Positions 11,469-19,946 of a DNA stretch of 64,000 nt are shown piece by piece. Each line of letters starts with the position of its first letter. Position 1 is the stretch's first letter. Source of the DNA: Streptomyces sp. V1I1 (GTDB taxonomy: Bacteria; Actinomycetota; Actinomycetes; Streptomycetales; Streptomycetaceae); NCBI RefSeq assembly GCF_030817355.1, contig NZ_JAUSZH010000001.1, positions 5,890,501 through 5,954,500 of the forward strand, given 5' to 3'. Both the position numbers and the translations under genes were made by a program. Below the pieces are notes generated by a model. It ran no database searches. It saw only the letters and a program-made list of their open reading frames with translations, and had not been told where the DNA came from.

Positions 11469-11593
11469 TGGTCGCCGCGTGTGGGCGGGGTGAGCAGCGC
11501 AGGCGGCTGCTTCCCGGCGTGTGACGGGCGGTCGGAGGTGTGGCGCTGCCGCCGGCACGGGGGTGCGTGACGCGGCGGCAGCACCGAGATGGA

Positions 11594-12646
11594 TCAGCAG
11601 GCAGGGTCGAGAAGGACCTTGCGGACACCGTCGGCGCGGCTGTCGAACAGTTCGTACGCCGCGGTGCCCTCGGAGAGGGCGAGGCGGTGGGAGACCACGA
11701 CCTCCGGCGTTATCCGTCCGGCCTGGGTGAGGGCGATCAGGGCAGGGAGTTCGTAATGAGTCGAGCACAGTCCGATGGCGAACTCCAACTCCTTGACCTG
11801 GGCCATTCCCATGTGGATGGGAAACGCCTTGTTATGGCTGACCCCGATGACGCTGACCCGGCCGGCCTGCCGGACGGCTTTGAGGGCGAGCTGGATGGTG
11901 GCGTCCGAGCCCACGGCCTCTATCACGGCGTCCGGTCCGCGTCCTGCGGTCATCTCCCGTACGGCCGTCCGTGCGTCCTCGCCCTCGACCGGCTCGACGC
12001 CCAGGGTTGCGGCGAAGGCGCGGCGCTCCGCGACCAGGTCTGCGCCCAGCACGCGGGCGGCGCCCATGGCGAAGGCGGATTGGGCGGCCATGAGGCCGAC
12101 CGGCCCGAGACCGATGACCAGGACCGTTTCGCCGGGCTGGATGCGGGCGCGGCGGCAGCCGTACCAGGCCGTAGGGGCGTTGTCCGTCAGGACGACGGCG
12201 GCATCGTCGGAGATGCCTTCGGGCAAGTGCACCAGGTTGACCTCGGCGTGGGGCACCGCCAGGGCCTGGGCCTGACTGCCCGGAAGCTGCGGGCTCACTC
12301 CGTAGCACAGGTCCGTCGGGGCCTGGGCGCGCTCGCACCTGCCGGTGAGCCCCCTCGCACACGTTCTGCACAGGGTGCAGCCGACCGAGGCGGGAACCAG
12401 GACACGGTCGCCGGGCTTGAAGCGGGTGACCTGGTCGCCGGTGTCGACGACCACGCCGACGCACTCGTGTCCCGGGGTGTAGCCGATCTCCGGACTGAAC
12501 CCGTTGCCGTCGTAGATGTGCAGGTCGCTGCCGCAGATACCGGCCGTGGTGACCTGGACGACCGCGTCGGTGGGGCTGGTGACCGCCGGGTCGGGAACGT
12601 CCCCGTAACGGATGTCGTGGCGGCCGTGGAAAGTCAGTGCCTTCAC
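11594..12646 (-). CDS. zinc-dependent alcohol dehydrogenase (MDR family)
   Basis: 350 residues. GroES-like domain with catalytic zinc ligands (GICGSDLH and GHEC) and a structural zinc loop CTLCRTCARGLTGRC, then a Rossmann domain with VIGLGPVGLMAAQSA binding NAD(P). It resembles formaldehyde/sorbitol/threonine-dehydrogenase-type MDR enzymes of unknown substrate. The start is GTG at 12646, embedded in the TGA of a small upstream frame (GTGA overlap), so translation is probably coupled to that fossil frame. A divergent TetR gene 185 bp upstream is the likely regulator. Confidence 0.85.
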   Translation of the reverse strand: MKALTFHGRHDIRYGDVPDPAVTSPTDAVVQVTTAGICGSDLHIYDGNGFSPEIGYTPGHECVGVVVDTGDQVTRFKPGDRVLVPASVGCTLCRTCARGLTGRCERAQAPTDLCYGVSPQLPGSQAQALAVPHAEVNLVHLPEGISDDAAVVLTDNAPTAWYGCRRARIQPGETVLVIGLGPVGLMAAQSAFAMGAARVLGADLVAERRAFAATLGVEPVEGEDARTAVREMTAGRGPDAVIEAVGSDATIQLALKAVRQAGRVSVIGVSHNKAFPIHMGMAQVKELEFAIGLCSTHYELPALIALTQAGRITPEVVVSHRLALSEGTAAYELFDSRADGVRKVLLDPAC

Positions 12647-12741
12647 TGGATTCCTCCATCCAGGCGCAGGGTGGCGCCGGTGGCATCGATCCGGTCGGGT
12701 CGCCGCTGGAAGTCGGGGTCGGTCTCGAAGTCCGAGGACAT
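12643..12741 (-). pseudogene. acyl-CoA-dehydrogenase 5' end fused to SDR 3' end (deletion scar)
   Basis: A 32-codon frame, MSSDFETDPDFQRR...ATGATLRLDGGIQ. The first 14 residues look like the start of actinobacterial acyl-CoA dehydrogenases (xxDFexxPxFQ). The last 13 look like the C-terminus of short-chain dehydrogenases ([I/V]TGATLRVDGG). Nothing of either enzyme core remains. I read this as a deletion that joined the beginning of one operon gene to the end of the next. It now acts at most as a leader that couples translation to the alcohol dehydrogenase. The assignment rests on short similarity. Confidence 0.5.
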
Positions 12742-12774
12742 GGATGGGTCTCCCACGCGCATCAAGGTGCTTGA

Positions 12775-12787
12775 ATTAACATTTAAT
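12775..12787. promoter_or_regulatory. AT-rich palindrome in tetR-adh divergent region
   Basis: ATTAACATTTAAT, 5-bp inverted arms with a 3-bp centre, in an otherwise GC-rich divergent promoter region. It could be the operator of the adjacent TetR protein or a -10 region; no other palindrome is seen there. Confidence 0.4.
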
Positions 12788-12830
12788 GCGACCGTATCAC
12801 TCTGGCGTGATGACGCTACGATGGGCACCC

Positions 12831-13544
12831 GTGACAGCACATGAGACGCCCGAACCGGCCACGCCGCCCCGGAGCCGGAAGCCCCGTGACACCCGCGGCA
12901 CACTCATCCGCGCCGCCGAGCAGCTGTTCGCGGCGAAGGGCGTCGACGGTGTCTCGCTCAGCGAGATCAAACGGGCCGCCGACCAGCGCAATGCGATGGC
13001 CCTGCAGTACCACTTCGGCGACCGGGCGGGTCTGCTGCGGGCCGTACTCGACAAACACCTCCCTGCGGTGGATGCCCGCCGGGAGGTACTGCTGCAGCAG
13101 TACGAGGACAGTGGCACCGTCGATCTTCGCTCCCTCGCCGCTGCCCTGGTGCTGCCGGCCGCCGCGAAACTCGCCGATCCCGACGGCGGCCGTGAGTTCC
13201 TGCAGATCGTGGCCGAACTGCTCAACCGGCCCGAACCCCTGGTAGAGCTCGTCGTGCCGAACGAGGGGTCAAGCATCTACGCCTGGCGGCGCCTGGTGGA
13301 GCCTCTGCTGCGTCCCGAGTCGACCACGGTGCTCCACACCCGCTTCACCGCCCTGCGCTTCTGCCACGCCGAACTCGCCGCCCGTGCCGCCGCCCGCCCG
13401 CGCAGGGACGACCGGCTGTTCACGAGCCGGCTGGTCGACCTGGTCACCGCACTGGTGGCCGCACCGGTGTCCGAGCAGACCGCACGACTGCTGCAAGAGC
13501 GAGACCTGAAGGACCGGACCGGTCAGCAGGCCCCAGCGCGCTGA
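12831..13544 (+). CDS. TetR-family transcriptional regulator
   Basis: About 237 residues from the GTG at 12831 (ATG 12810 is an alternative). The N-terminal helix-turn-helix spans about 20-65: RGTLIRAAEQLFAAKGVDG, LSEIKRAADQRN, ALQYHFGDRAGLLRAV. The helical ligand domain fills the rest. It is divergent from the alcohol dehydrogenase unit, which it probably represses. The stop codon lies inside a large hairpin. The ligand is unknown; given the remnants upstream of adh it may once have controlled a longer acyl-CoA/alcohol catabolic operon. Confidence 0.85.
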   Translation: MTAHETPEPATPPRSRKPRDTRGTLIRAAEQLFAAKGVDGVSLSEIKRAADQRNAMALQYHFGDRAGLLRAVLDKHLPAVDARREVLLQQYEDSGTVDLRSLAAALVLPAAAKLADPDGGREFLQIVAELLNRPEPLVELVVPNEGSSIYAWRRLVEPLLRPESTTVLHTRFTALRFCHAELAARAAARPRRDDRLFTSRLVDLVTALVAAPVSEQTARLLQERDLKDRTGQQAPAR

Positions 13545-13556
13545 CCGGTCCGGTCC
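13511..13556 (+). terminator. hairpin overlapping the tetR stop codon
   Basis: Perfect 17-bp arms (13511-13527 and 13540-13556; GGACCGGACCGGTCAGC) with a 12-base loop. The tetR TGA sits inside the distal arm. No T-tract, as is usual in Streptomyces. Confidence 0.6.
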
Positions 13557-13755
13557 CTCCAGCCGATCAGCACGGCGGCAGGCTCGGGGAGGCGTCGAGG
13601 TCAGTTGCGTAAGCCGCGCGAAGGGCGCGGCCGGCGTCTGGCGTGGGGCGGTGAGCCATGAGGCGGCTCAGACCGTCACCGTCAGCCCGGGCGTCCCGGC
13701 GGGAGGCAAGGGCCTGACGTGGGTGGATGGCCCCTGCCTCCCACGGCATCGCAGG

Positions 13756-15012
13756 TCAGCCGTGCGTGACCTGGAGTTCCTTGATGCCGTTCAGCCAGGC
13801 CGAGCGCAGCCGGCGCGGGTCGCCCGCGAGGCGCAGGTCGGGCAGGACGTCGGCTATCGCGTTGAAGATCAGGTTGATCTCCATCACGGCAAGGGACTTG
13901 CCGAGGCAGAAGTGCGGGCCTCCGCCGCCGAAGCCGAGGTGGGGGTTCGGGTCGCGGGTGGCGTTGAACTGCTCGGGCGCGTCGAAGACTTCGGGGTCGT
14001 TGTTGGCGGATGAGTAGAAGAGGCCCACCCGGTCGCCCTTCTTGATCTGCTGACCGCCCAGCTCCACGTCCTGGGTTGCCGTGCGCTGGAAGGAGACGAC
14101 GGGCGTCGCCCAGCGCACGATCTCCTCCGCCGCGGTCTCCGGCCGATCCCGCTTGTAGATTTCCCACTGCTCGGGGTGCGTGAGAAACGCGTGCATGCCG
14201 TGGCTGATGGCGTTTCTCGTCGTCTCATTGCCCGCGACCGCCAGCAGAATCACGAAGAAGCCGAACTCGTCGTTCGAGAGGTTGCCTTCGTCCTCGGCCG
14301 CGACGAGCTGGCTGACGATGTCCTTGGCCGGACACTCCTTGCGGGCGGCGGCGAGGTTCATCGAGTACGAGACGATCTCCATCGCCGCCTCGGCGCCGAT
14401 CTCTTCGGTGATGGCGTACTCGGGGTCGTCGTACGCCGCCATCTTGTTGGACCAGTCGAAGATCTTGGCGCGGTCCTCCTGCGGTACGCCGATGAGTTCG
14501 GCGATGGCCTGGAGGGGGAGCTCTACGGCGATGTTGGTGACGAAGTCGAAGCTGCCGTCGTCCTTCGCGCCGGCGAGCGCGGTCTCGACGATGGTGCGGG
14601 CACGGGAGCGGAGTGCGTCCTCCAGGGACCGGACTGCCCGCGGGGTGAAGCCGCGCTGCACGATCTGGCGGACGCGGGTGTGCTCGGGCGGGTCCATGTT
14701 GAGCATGATCATCTTCTGGACCTCGATCTGGTCACGGCTGATGGACTCGTTGAAGCGAATGACGGCGGTGTTGGTGTTGGAGGAGAAGAGTTCGGGATGT
14801 GTGGAGACGTGCTTGACGTCGGCGTGACGGGTAACGACCCAGTAGCCCTCGTCCTGGAAGCCGGAGATACCGGCCGGCTGTGCGCACCACCAGACCGGGG
14901 CGGTCTGCCGCATCTGGGCGAACTCCGGGTGGGGGATGCGGGCTTGGAGCAGATCGGGATCGGTGAAGTCGAACCCTTTTGGCAGATGGGGGCAGTCCTT
15001 CGGCAGCTTCAA
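13756..15012 (-). CDS. cytochrome P450 of the CYP125 type (steroid C26-hydroxylase-like)
   Basis: 418 residues from a TTG at 15012 that has GGAG six bases upstream. The reading frame extends to 15186, but that part is non-conserved and contains an operator-like site. P450 hallmarks: oxygen-binding I-helix AVAGNETTRNA, K-helix EEIVR (ExxR), and haem loop FGGGGPHFCLGKSLA with the Cys thiolate ligand. The stretches RPETAAEEIVRWATPV, QIKKGDRV, INLIFNAIAD and LRSAWLNGIKE match the pattern of mycobacterial CYP125, which oxidises the terminal methyl of cholesterol or cholest-4-en-3-one. It is divergent from a FadA5-like thiolase with KstR-like sites between. A ferredoxin partner may be the one at 28986. 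Confidence 0.85.
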   Translation of the reverse strand: MKLPKDCPHLPKGFDFTDPDLLQARIPHPEFAQMRQTAPVWWCAQPAGISGFQDEGYWVVTRHADVKHVSTHPELFSSNTNTAVIRFNESISRDQIEVQKMIMLNMDPPEHTRVRQIVQRGFTPRAVRSLEDALRSRARTIVETALAGAKDDGSFDFVTNIAVELPLQAIAELIGVPQEDRAKIFDWSNKMAAYDDPEYAITEEIGAEAAMEIVSYSMNLAAARKECPAKDIVSQLVAAEDEGNLSNDEFGFFVILLAVAGNETTRNAISHGMHAFLTHPEQWEIYKRDRPETAAEEIVRWATPVVSFQRTATQDVELGGQQIKKGDRVGLFYSSANNDPEVFDAPEQFNATRDPNPHLGFGGGGPHFCLGKSLAVMEINLIFNAIADVLPDLRLAGDPRRLRSAWLNGIKELQVTHG

Positions 15013-15087
15013 GGTCAACTCCAGGTCTGGCGGTGGTGTCGGTGACAGCGGCTTGTCTGACGACCCATCAGAAGTTGACCGAAAGGT

Positions 15088-15101
15088 AGTAACGAGTTCT
15101 A
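15088..15101. promoter_or_regulatory. KstR-like operator (one mismatch) before the P450 gene
   Basis: AGTAACGAGTTCTA matches TnnAACnnGTTnnA except for the first base. It lies about 75 bp upstream of the chosen P450 start, supporting a start codon downstream of it. Confidence 0.5.
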
Positions 15102-15207
15102 CAAGTGGCAAGGGCCACGGCGGGATCTGTTGCGGGTGAGGGCCGCAGCAGGGGCGTGCAAGACCCTTGCGTACCGGGGGTAGCACTTATCAGACTGCAC
15201 AGAGAAC

Positions 15208-15221
15208 TAGAACGCGTACTA
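15208..15221. promoter_or_regulatory. KstR-like operator (one mismatch) between P450 and thiolase
   Basis: TAGAACGCGTACTA matches TnnAACnnGTTnnA except GTA for GTT. It sits in a longer palindrome, with arms GAACTAG (15204-15210) and CTAGTTC (15219-15225). It is positioned to control the thiolase and possibly the P450 as well. Confidence 0.6.
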
Positions 15222-15261
15222 GTTCGGCCGCGGGGTGCCGGGACGCTCAGCGGCTGTGTGA

Positions 15262-16446
<1,185 letters not shown>

Positions 16447-16583
16447 GGGGACTGCCGTCCCCCTACGACCCCCTGCGTCCTCAATCGCCGGAGAATTTCA
16501 GCCTCGTGGGGGGTCCCCCCGGACGAAGTCTGGGGGAGTTTGAGGCGCGGGGTCCGGGGCGAAGCCCCAGGGGGCGGGCTGGA
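16447..16583. repeat. palindromic intergenic repeat element
   Basis: Begins with a GGGGGAC...GTCCCCC hairpin right after the thiolase stop (probable terminator). The dispersed element follows: CTCAATCGCCGGA, GGGGGGTCCCCCCGGACGAAG, TTTGAGGCGCGGGGTCCGGGGCGAAGCCCC. Close relatives occur at 18.9, 35.8, 46.9 and 51.5 kb. Confidence 0.75.
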
Positions 16584-17009
16584 TCAGTACCAGCCCTTGG
16601 CCTGCCAGGACGCCCACGCGCCGCACGGGCTGCCGTAGCGCGACTTCATGTAGTCCAGGCCCCACTCGATCTGCGTCGCGGGGTTGGTCTTCCAGTCCGC
16701 GCCGGCGGAGGCCATCTTGCCGCCCGGCAGCGCCTGGACCAGGCCGTACGCGCCGCTGGACGGGTTGGACGCGTTCACGTCCCAGCCGCTCTCGTGCGAC
16801 ACGATCTTGCTGAAGCACTGGAACTGCGCCTCGTCGCCAATCATCTTCTGGGCGATCGCCTTGGGGGACCCGGACGGCGAGGCGGGAGCCTCAGCGGCGG
16901 TGGCCGGGTTGGCGCCGAGCACCATGGCGGCGGAGCTCACCACGAGCGCGGAGCCGACAAAGGCGGCCTTCGGACGGTTGGCGATGCGGCGGATGATCGA
17001 GCGAGACAC
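16584..17009 (-). CDS. secreted transglycosylase-like (resuscitation-promoting-factor type) protein
   Basis: 141 residues from a GTG at 17009 (GTG 17042 is an alternative). A signal peptide (KAAFVGSALVVSSAAMVLG, cleavage near ATAAE) leads to a C-terminal lysozyme-like domain. This contains FSKIVSHESGWDVNASNPSSGAYGL with the catalytic Glu of HESGW, the QALPGGKM turn, and paired Cys residues. It lacks LysM or other wall-binding modules. Such small enzymes nick peptidoglycan during growth or spore germination. Transcribed alone. Confidence 0.85.
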   Translation of the reverse strand: MSRSIIRRIANRPKAAFVGSALVVSSAAMVLGANPATAAEAPASPSGSPKAIAQKMIGDEAQFQCFSKIVSHESGWDVNASNPSSGAYGLVQALPGGKMASAGADWKTNPATQIEWGLDYMKSRYGSPCGAWASWQAKGWY

Positions 17010-17325
17010 AGAGAGACCTAACGTCGGGTACAGGGCGGTCACGCGGGCATGCCGGAATCTCGTGTGTACGAGGGGGAACCCGGCCGCCTGAAAGGCGCGT
17101 TGGGCTCGGGGGCGAGCACGGGGCGCCTTGCGACTGGACCAGTTTTAGCGAGCTGCTCGCGCCGCCGCAACGACCCTTGTTACTAGCCGAGCTCGCACCT
17201 GGGGTGAAAGGCGCTGGGGCTTGACAGGTGCTATTCGTGCAGGTCAGGGAATAGATGGGCGGGTTTGTTCGGGTTTATGGTGTCTACTATCCCGCTTGGT
17301 ACTGGCCAAAGCCGTGTGGGGCGGC
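17010..17325. other. intergenic region without recognised gene
   Basis: 316 bp between the transglycosylase start and the end of the ECF operon. It must hold the transglycosylase promoter. I looked for a ydaO (c-di-AMP) leader as found before some Streptomyces rpf genes and did not find its conserved core. No convincing ORF. Confidence 0.5.
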
Positions 17326-18156
17326 TCACCCCGGAGGGACCCTCTCAGGGGTCTGAAATGTGACCTGCGCCTCGAAGTTGGCGCGTCGGGTGGCTCGGCG
17401 CAGCGCCTTGAGGAGGGTCTGGCCGATGGTGAGGGTCAGTACGACCGTGAGCACCGCGCGGCCCAGGTCCCAGCCGAACGACGTCGCCGCGCAGTAGGTG
17501 AGGAAGCGGACCAGGTTCTCGTGGACGGGATCGCCGGGGTGGAAGGAGATGCCGGAGGAGAGGCCGCCGATGTACGTCCAGCCCTGGAGGTTCATCACGG
17601 TGCCGTAGGCGAACGCGGCGACGGCTCCGTATGCGCCCAGCATCAGCAGCTCTGCACGGCCGCGCAGCCGGTCCGGTCCCGGCAGGAGCCCCGCGCCCAT
17701 CGTGAACCAGCCCATCGACAGCATCTGGAACGGCATCCACGGGCCCACACCGCCAGTGAGCAGGGCGGACGCGAACATCGTGACCGAGCCGAGTACGAAG
17801 CCGAAGCCCGGGCCGAGGACCCGGCCGCTCAGCACCATCAGGAAGAACATGGGCTCCAGGCCCGCGGTGCCCGCGCCGAGGGGGCGCAGGGCCGCCCCGA
17901 CCGCGGCCAGTACGCCGAGCATCGCCACCGCCTTGGCGTCCATCCCGGTGTCGGCGATCGTCGCGACGACGACGGCCACGAGGAGCGGGAGCAGCGCGGC
18001 GAAGAGCCAGGGGGCGTCTGAGGAGTGGGCGAGCCCGGAGTCGGCGTCGGCGAGCAGCGGCCAGCCGAAGGCGATGACGCCGATCGCGCTGATCAGGGCG
18101 AGGGCGGCGATGGAGCGGGGGCCGAGGCGTACGGCGCGGGCCTGGGGCGTGGTCAT
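17326..18156 (-). CDS. ECF transporter substrate-binding (S) component
   Basis: 276 residues, polytopic. About six membrane helices: ALALISAIGVIAFGWP, FAALLPLLVAVVVATI, MLGVLAAVGAALRPLG, FFLMVLSGRVLGPGFGFVLG, MPFQMLSMGWFTMGAGLL, and the C-terminal AVLTVVLTLTIGQTLL. The LGPGFGFVLGSVTMFASALLTGGVGP-type stretch is characteristic of ECF S components that plug into an EcfT/EcfAA' module. Its start overlaps the stop of the ATPase gene (ATGA). With a cobalamin riboswitch at the head of the operon, cobalamin or a precursor is the likely ligand (inference). Confidence 0.8.
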   Translation of the reverse strand: MTTPQARAVRLGPRSIAALALISAIGVIAFGWPLLADADSGLAHSSDAPWLFAALLPLLVAVVVATIADTGMDAKAVAMLGVLAAVGAALRPLGAGTAGLEPMFFLMVLSGRVLGPGFGFVLGSVTMFASALLTGGVGPWMPFQMLSMGWFTMGAGLLPGPDRLRGRAELLMLGAYGAVAAFAYGTVMNLQGWTYIGGLSSGISFHPGDPVHENLVRFLTYCAATSFGWDLGRAVLTVVLTLTIGQTLLKALRRATRRANFEAQVTFQTPERVPPG

Positions 18157-19946
18157 AGCGCCTCCCGTACCTGGGCGACGGTCAGCCACTGCTGCGGGGC
18201 CAGGACCTTGGCGACCTGCGGCGCGAAGGCGGGGGAGGAGACGACGACCTCGGGGGTCGGGCCGTCCGCGAGGATCTCGCCGTCGGCGAGGATCACCACC
18301 CGGTGCGCGAGCTCGGCCGCCAGTTCCACGTCGTGGGTGGCCAGGACGATGGCGTGCCCTTCGGCGGCCAGGGCCTTGAGGATGCCGACGAGGCGGGCCT
18401 TCGCCGCGTAGTCCAGACCGCGGGTCGGCTCGTCGAGGAGGAGCAGCGGCGGCCGGCCGGTGAGCACGACGGCCAGCGCCAGGGCGAGGCGCTGCCCCTC
18501 GGAGAGGTCGCGCGGGTGGGTCGCGTCCGGCACGCCGGGCAGCAGCTCGCCGACCAGGGCACGGCAGGAGCCGGGGGCGGCGTGCGCGTCGGCGTCGGCG
18601 GCCGCGCACTCGGCGGCCACCGTGTCCGCGTACAGCAGATCGCGAGGCTCCTGCGGGACGAGGCCGACCTGGCGGATGAGCTCGCGGGGGTCGGTGCGGT
18701 GGGGGGTGCGGCCGCCGACGAGGACGGTGCCGGAGGTGGGCTCCAGCATGCCGACGAGGGCGGCGAGGAGGGTGGACTTTCCGGCGCCGTTGCGGCCCAT
18801 GAGGGCGATGGTCTCGCCGGGGGCGACGGTGAGGGCGACGCGGCGGAGAGCCTCGATGCGCCCGCGCCGAACGCCGAGCGCGCGAACCTCGGCGAGCGGT
18901 CCGCCCGAGCCGGGGCTCCGCCCCGGACCCCGCGCATCAATCGCCGGCGGGGCTGGATTGCGCCGCGCCGTTGCCGGGGCTCCGCCCCAGACCCCGCGCC
19001 TCAATCGCCAGACGGGAAATCCAGCCCGTCCGGCGATTGAGGACACGGCCGAAGGCCGTACGGGGGTCTGGGGCGGAGCCCCAGTTACGGGATGGGGCGG
19101 GGTGGGGGCAAGATCCGCCAGGCGCTCCCGCAACGCACCGGCCCGACGCCGCGCATCCCGTACCGACAACGGCAGCGGGTCCCACCCCGCCAGCCGACCC
19201 AGCGCCACCACCGGCGGATGCACCGGCGACACTGCCATGACCTCCGCCGGCGCCCCGATCACCGGGCGCTCCCCGGGCGCGGGCAGCAGGATGACCTGGT
19301 CCGCGTACTGCACGACCCGCTCCAGGCGGTGCTCGGCCATCAGGACCGTCGTACCGAGGTCGTGGACCAGACGCTGCAGCACCGCCAGCACCTCCTCCGC
19401 CGCCGCCGGGTCCAGCGCGGACGTCGGCTCGTCGAGGACGAGCACCTTCGGGTGCGGCGTGAGCACCGAGCCGATCGCGACGCGCTGCTGCTGACCGCCG
19501 GAGAGCGTGGCGATCGGGCGGTCTCGCAGCTCGGCCAGGCCGAGCAGGTCGAGGGTCTCCTCGACGCGGCGGCGCATCACCTCGGGGGCGAGGCCCAGCG
19601 ACTCCATGCCGTACGCCAGCTCGTCCTCGACCGTGTCGGTGACGAAGTGGGCGAGCGGGTCCTGGCCCACCGTGCCGACGAGGTCGGCGAGTTCGCGGGG
19701 CTTGTGGGTGCGGGTGTCGCGGCCGTCGACGGTGACGCGGCCGCGGAGAGTGCCACCGGTGAAGTGCGGGACGAGCCCGGACACGGCGCCGAGCAGTGTC
19801 GACTTGCCGACACCGGACGGGCCGACGAGGAGCACCAACTCGCCTTCGGGGACGGTCAGATCGACGCCACGGATCGCGGGCGCGTCGGTGTCACCGTCGC
19901 TGTCGCCGTTGCCGTACGTCACCGATACGTCTTCGAAACGGATCAC
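18153..19946 (-). CDS. ECF transporter fused ATPase (EcfA-EcfA' in one chain)
   Basis: 597 residues with two ABC ATPase domains. Domain 1 (about 1-260): Walker A GPSGVGKST, signature LSGGQQQR, Walker B VLVLDEPTSALD. Domain 2 (about 355-590): GRNGAGKST, LSEGQRLAL, LLLLDEPTRGLD, and switch His in ATHDVE. The linker (about 290-350) is low-complexity and is encoded by the dispersed intergenic palindromic repeat, read in frame. The GTG start at 19946 overlaps the EcfT stop (GTGA). It powers the EcfT-S module. The frame runs far upstream through ecfT, but the ABC domain start fixes the N-terminus here. Confidence 0.88.
   Translation of the reverse strand: MIRFEDVSVTYGNGDSDGDTDAPAIRGVDLTVPEGELVLLVGPSGVGKSTLLGAVSGLVPHFTGGTLRGRVTVDGRDTRTHKPRELADLVGTVGQDPLAHFVTDTVEDELAYGMESLGLAPEVMRRRVEETLDLLGLAELRDRPIATLSGGQQQRVAIGSVLTPHPKVLVLDEPTSALDPAAAEEVLAVLQRLVHDLGTTVLMAEHRLERVVQYADQVILLPAPGERPVIGAPAEVMAVSPVHPPVVALGRLAGWDPLPLSVRDARRRAGALRERLADLAPTPPHPVTGAPPQTPVRPSAVSSIAGRAGFPVWRLRRGVWGGAPATARRNPAPPAIDARGPGRSPGSGGPLAEVRALGVRRGRIEALRRVALTVAPGETIALMGRNGAGKSTLLAALVGMLEPTSGTVLVGGRTPHRTDPRELIRQVGLVPQEPRDLLYADTVAAECAAADADAHAAPGSCRALVGELLPGVPDATHPRDLSEGQRLALALAVVLTGRPPLLLLDEPTRGLDYAAKARLVGILKALAAEGHAIVLATHDVELAAELAHRVVILADGEILADGPTPEVVVSSPAFAPQVAKVLAPQQWLTVAQVREAL
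18900..19090. repeat. dispersed palindromic repeat inside the ATPase gene
   Basis: Two diverged copies of the genome's intergenic element (GGGGCTCCGCCCC, CCCCGCGCCTCAATCGCC, and the inverse GGCGATTGAGGACACGGCC... GGGGCGGAGCCCC) lie in frame between the two ATPase domains. Elsewhere in the window the same element is intergenic. Confidence 0.8.

Noticed and set aside
17010..17325. Possible ydaO (c-di-AMP) riboswitch before the transglycosylase
   Set aside because: None of the conserved aptamer segments could be found on the minus strand.
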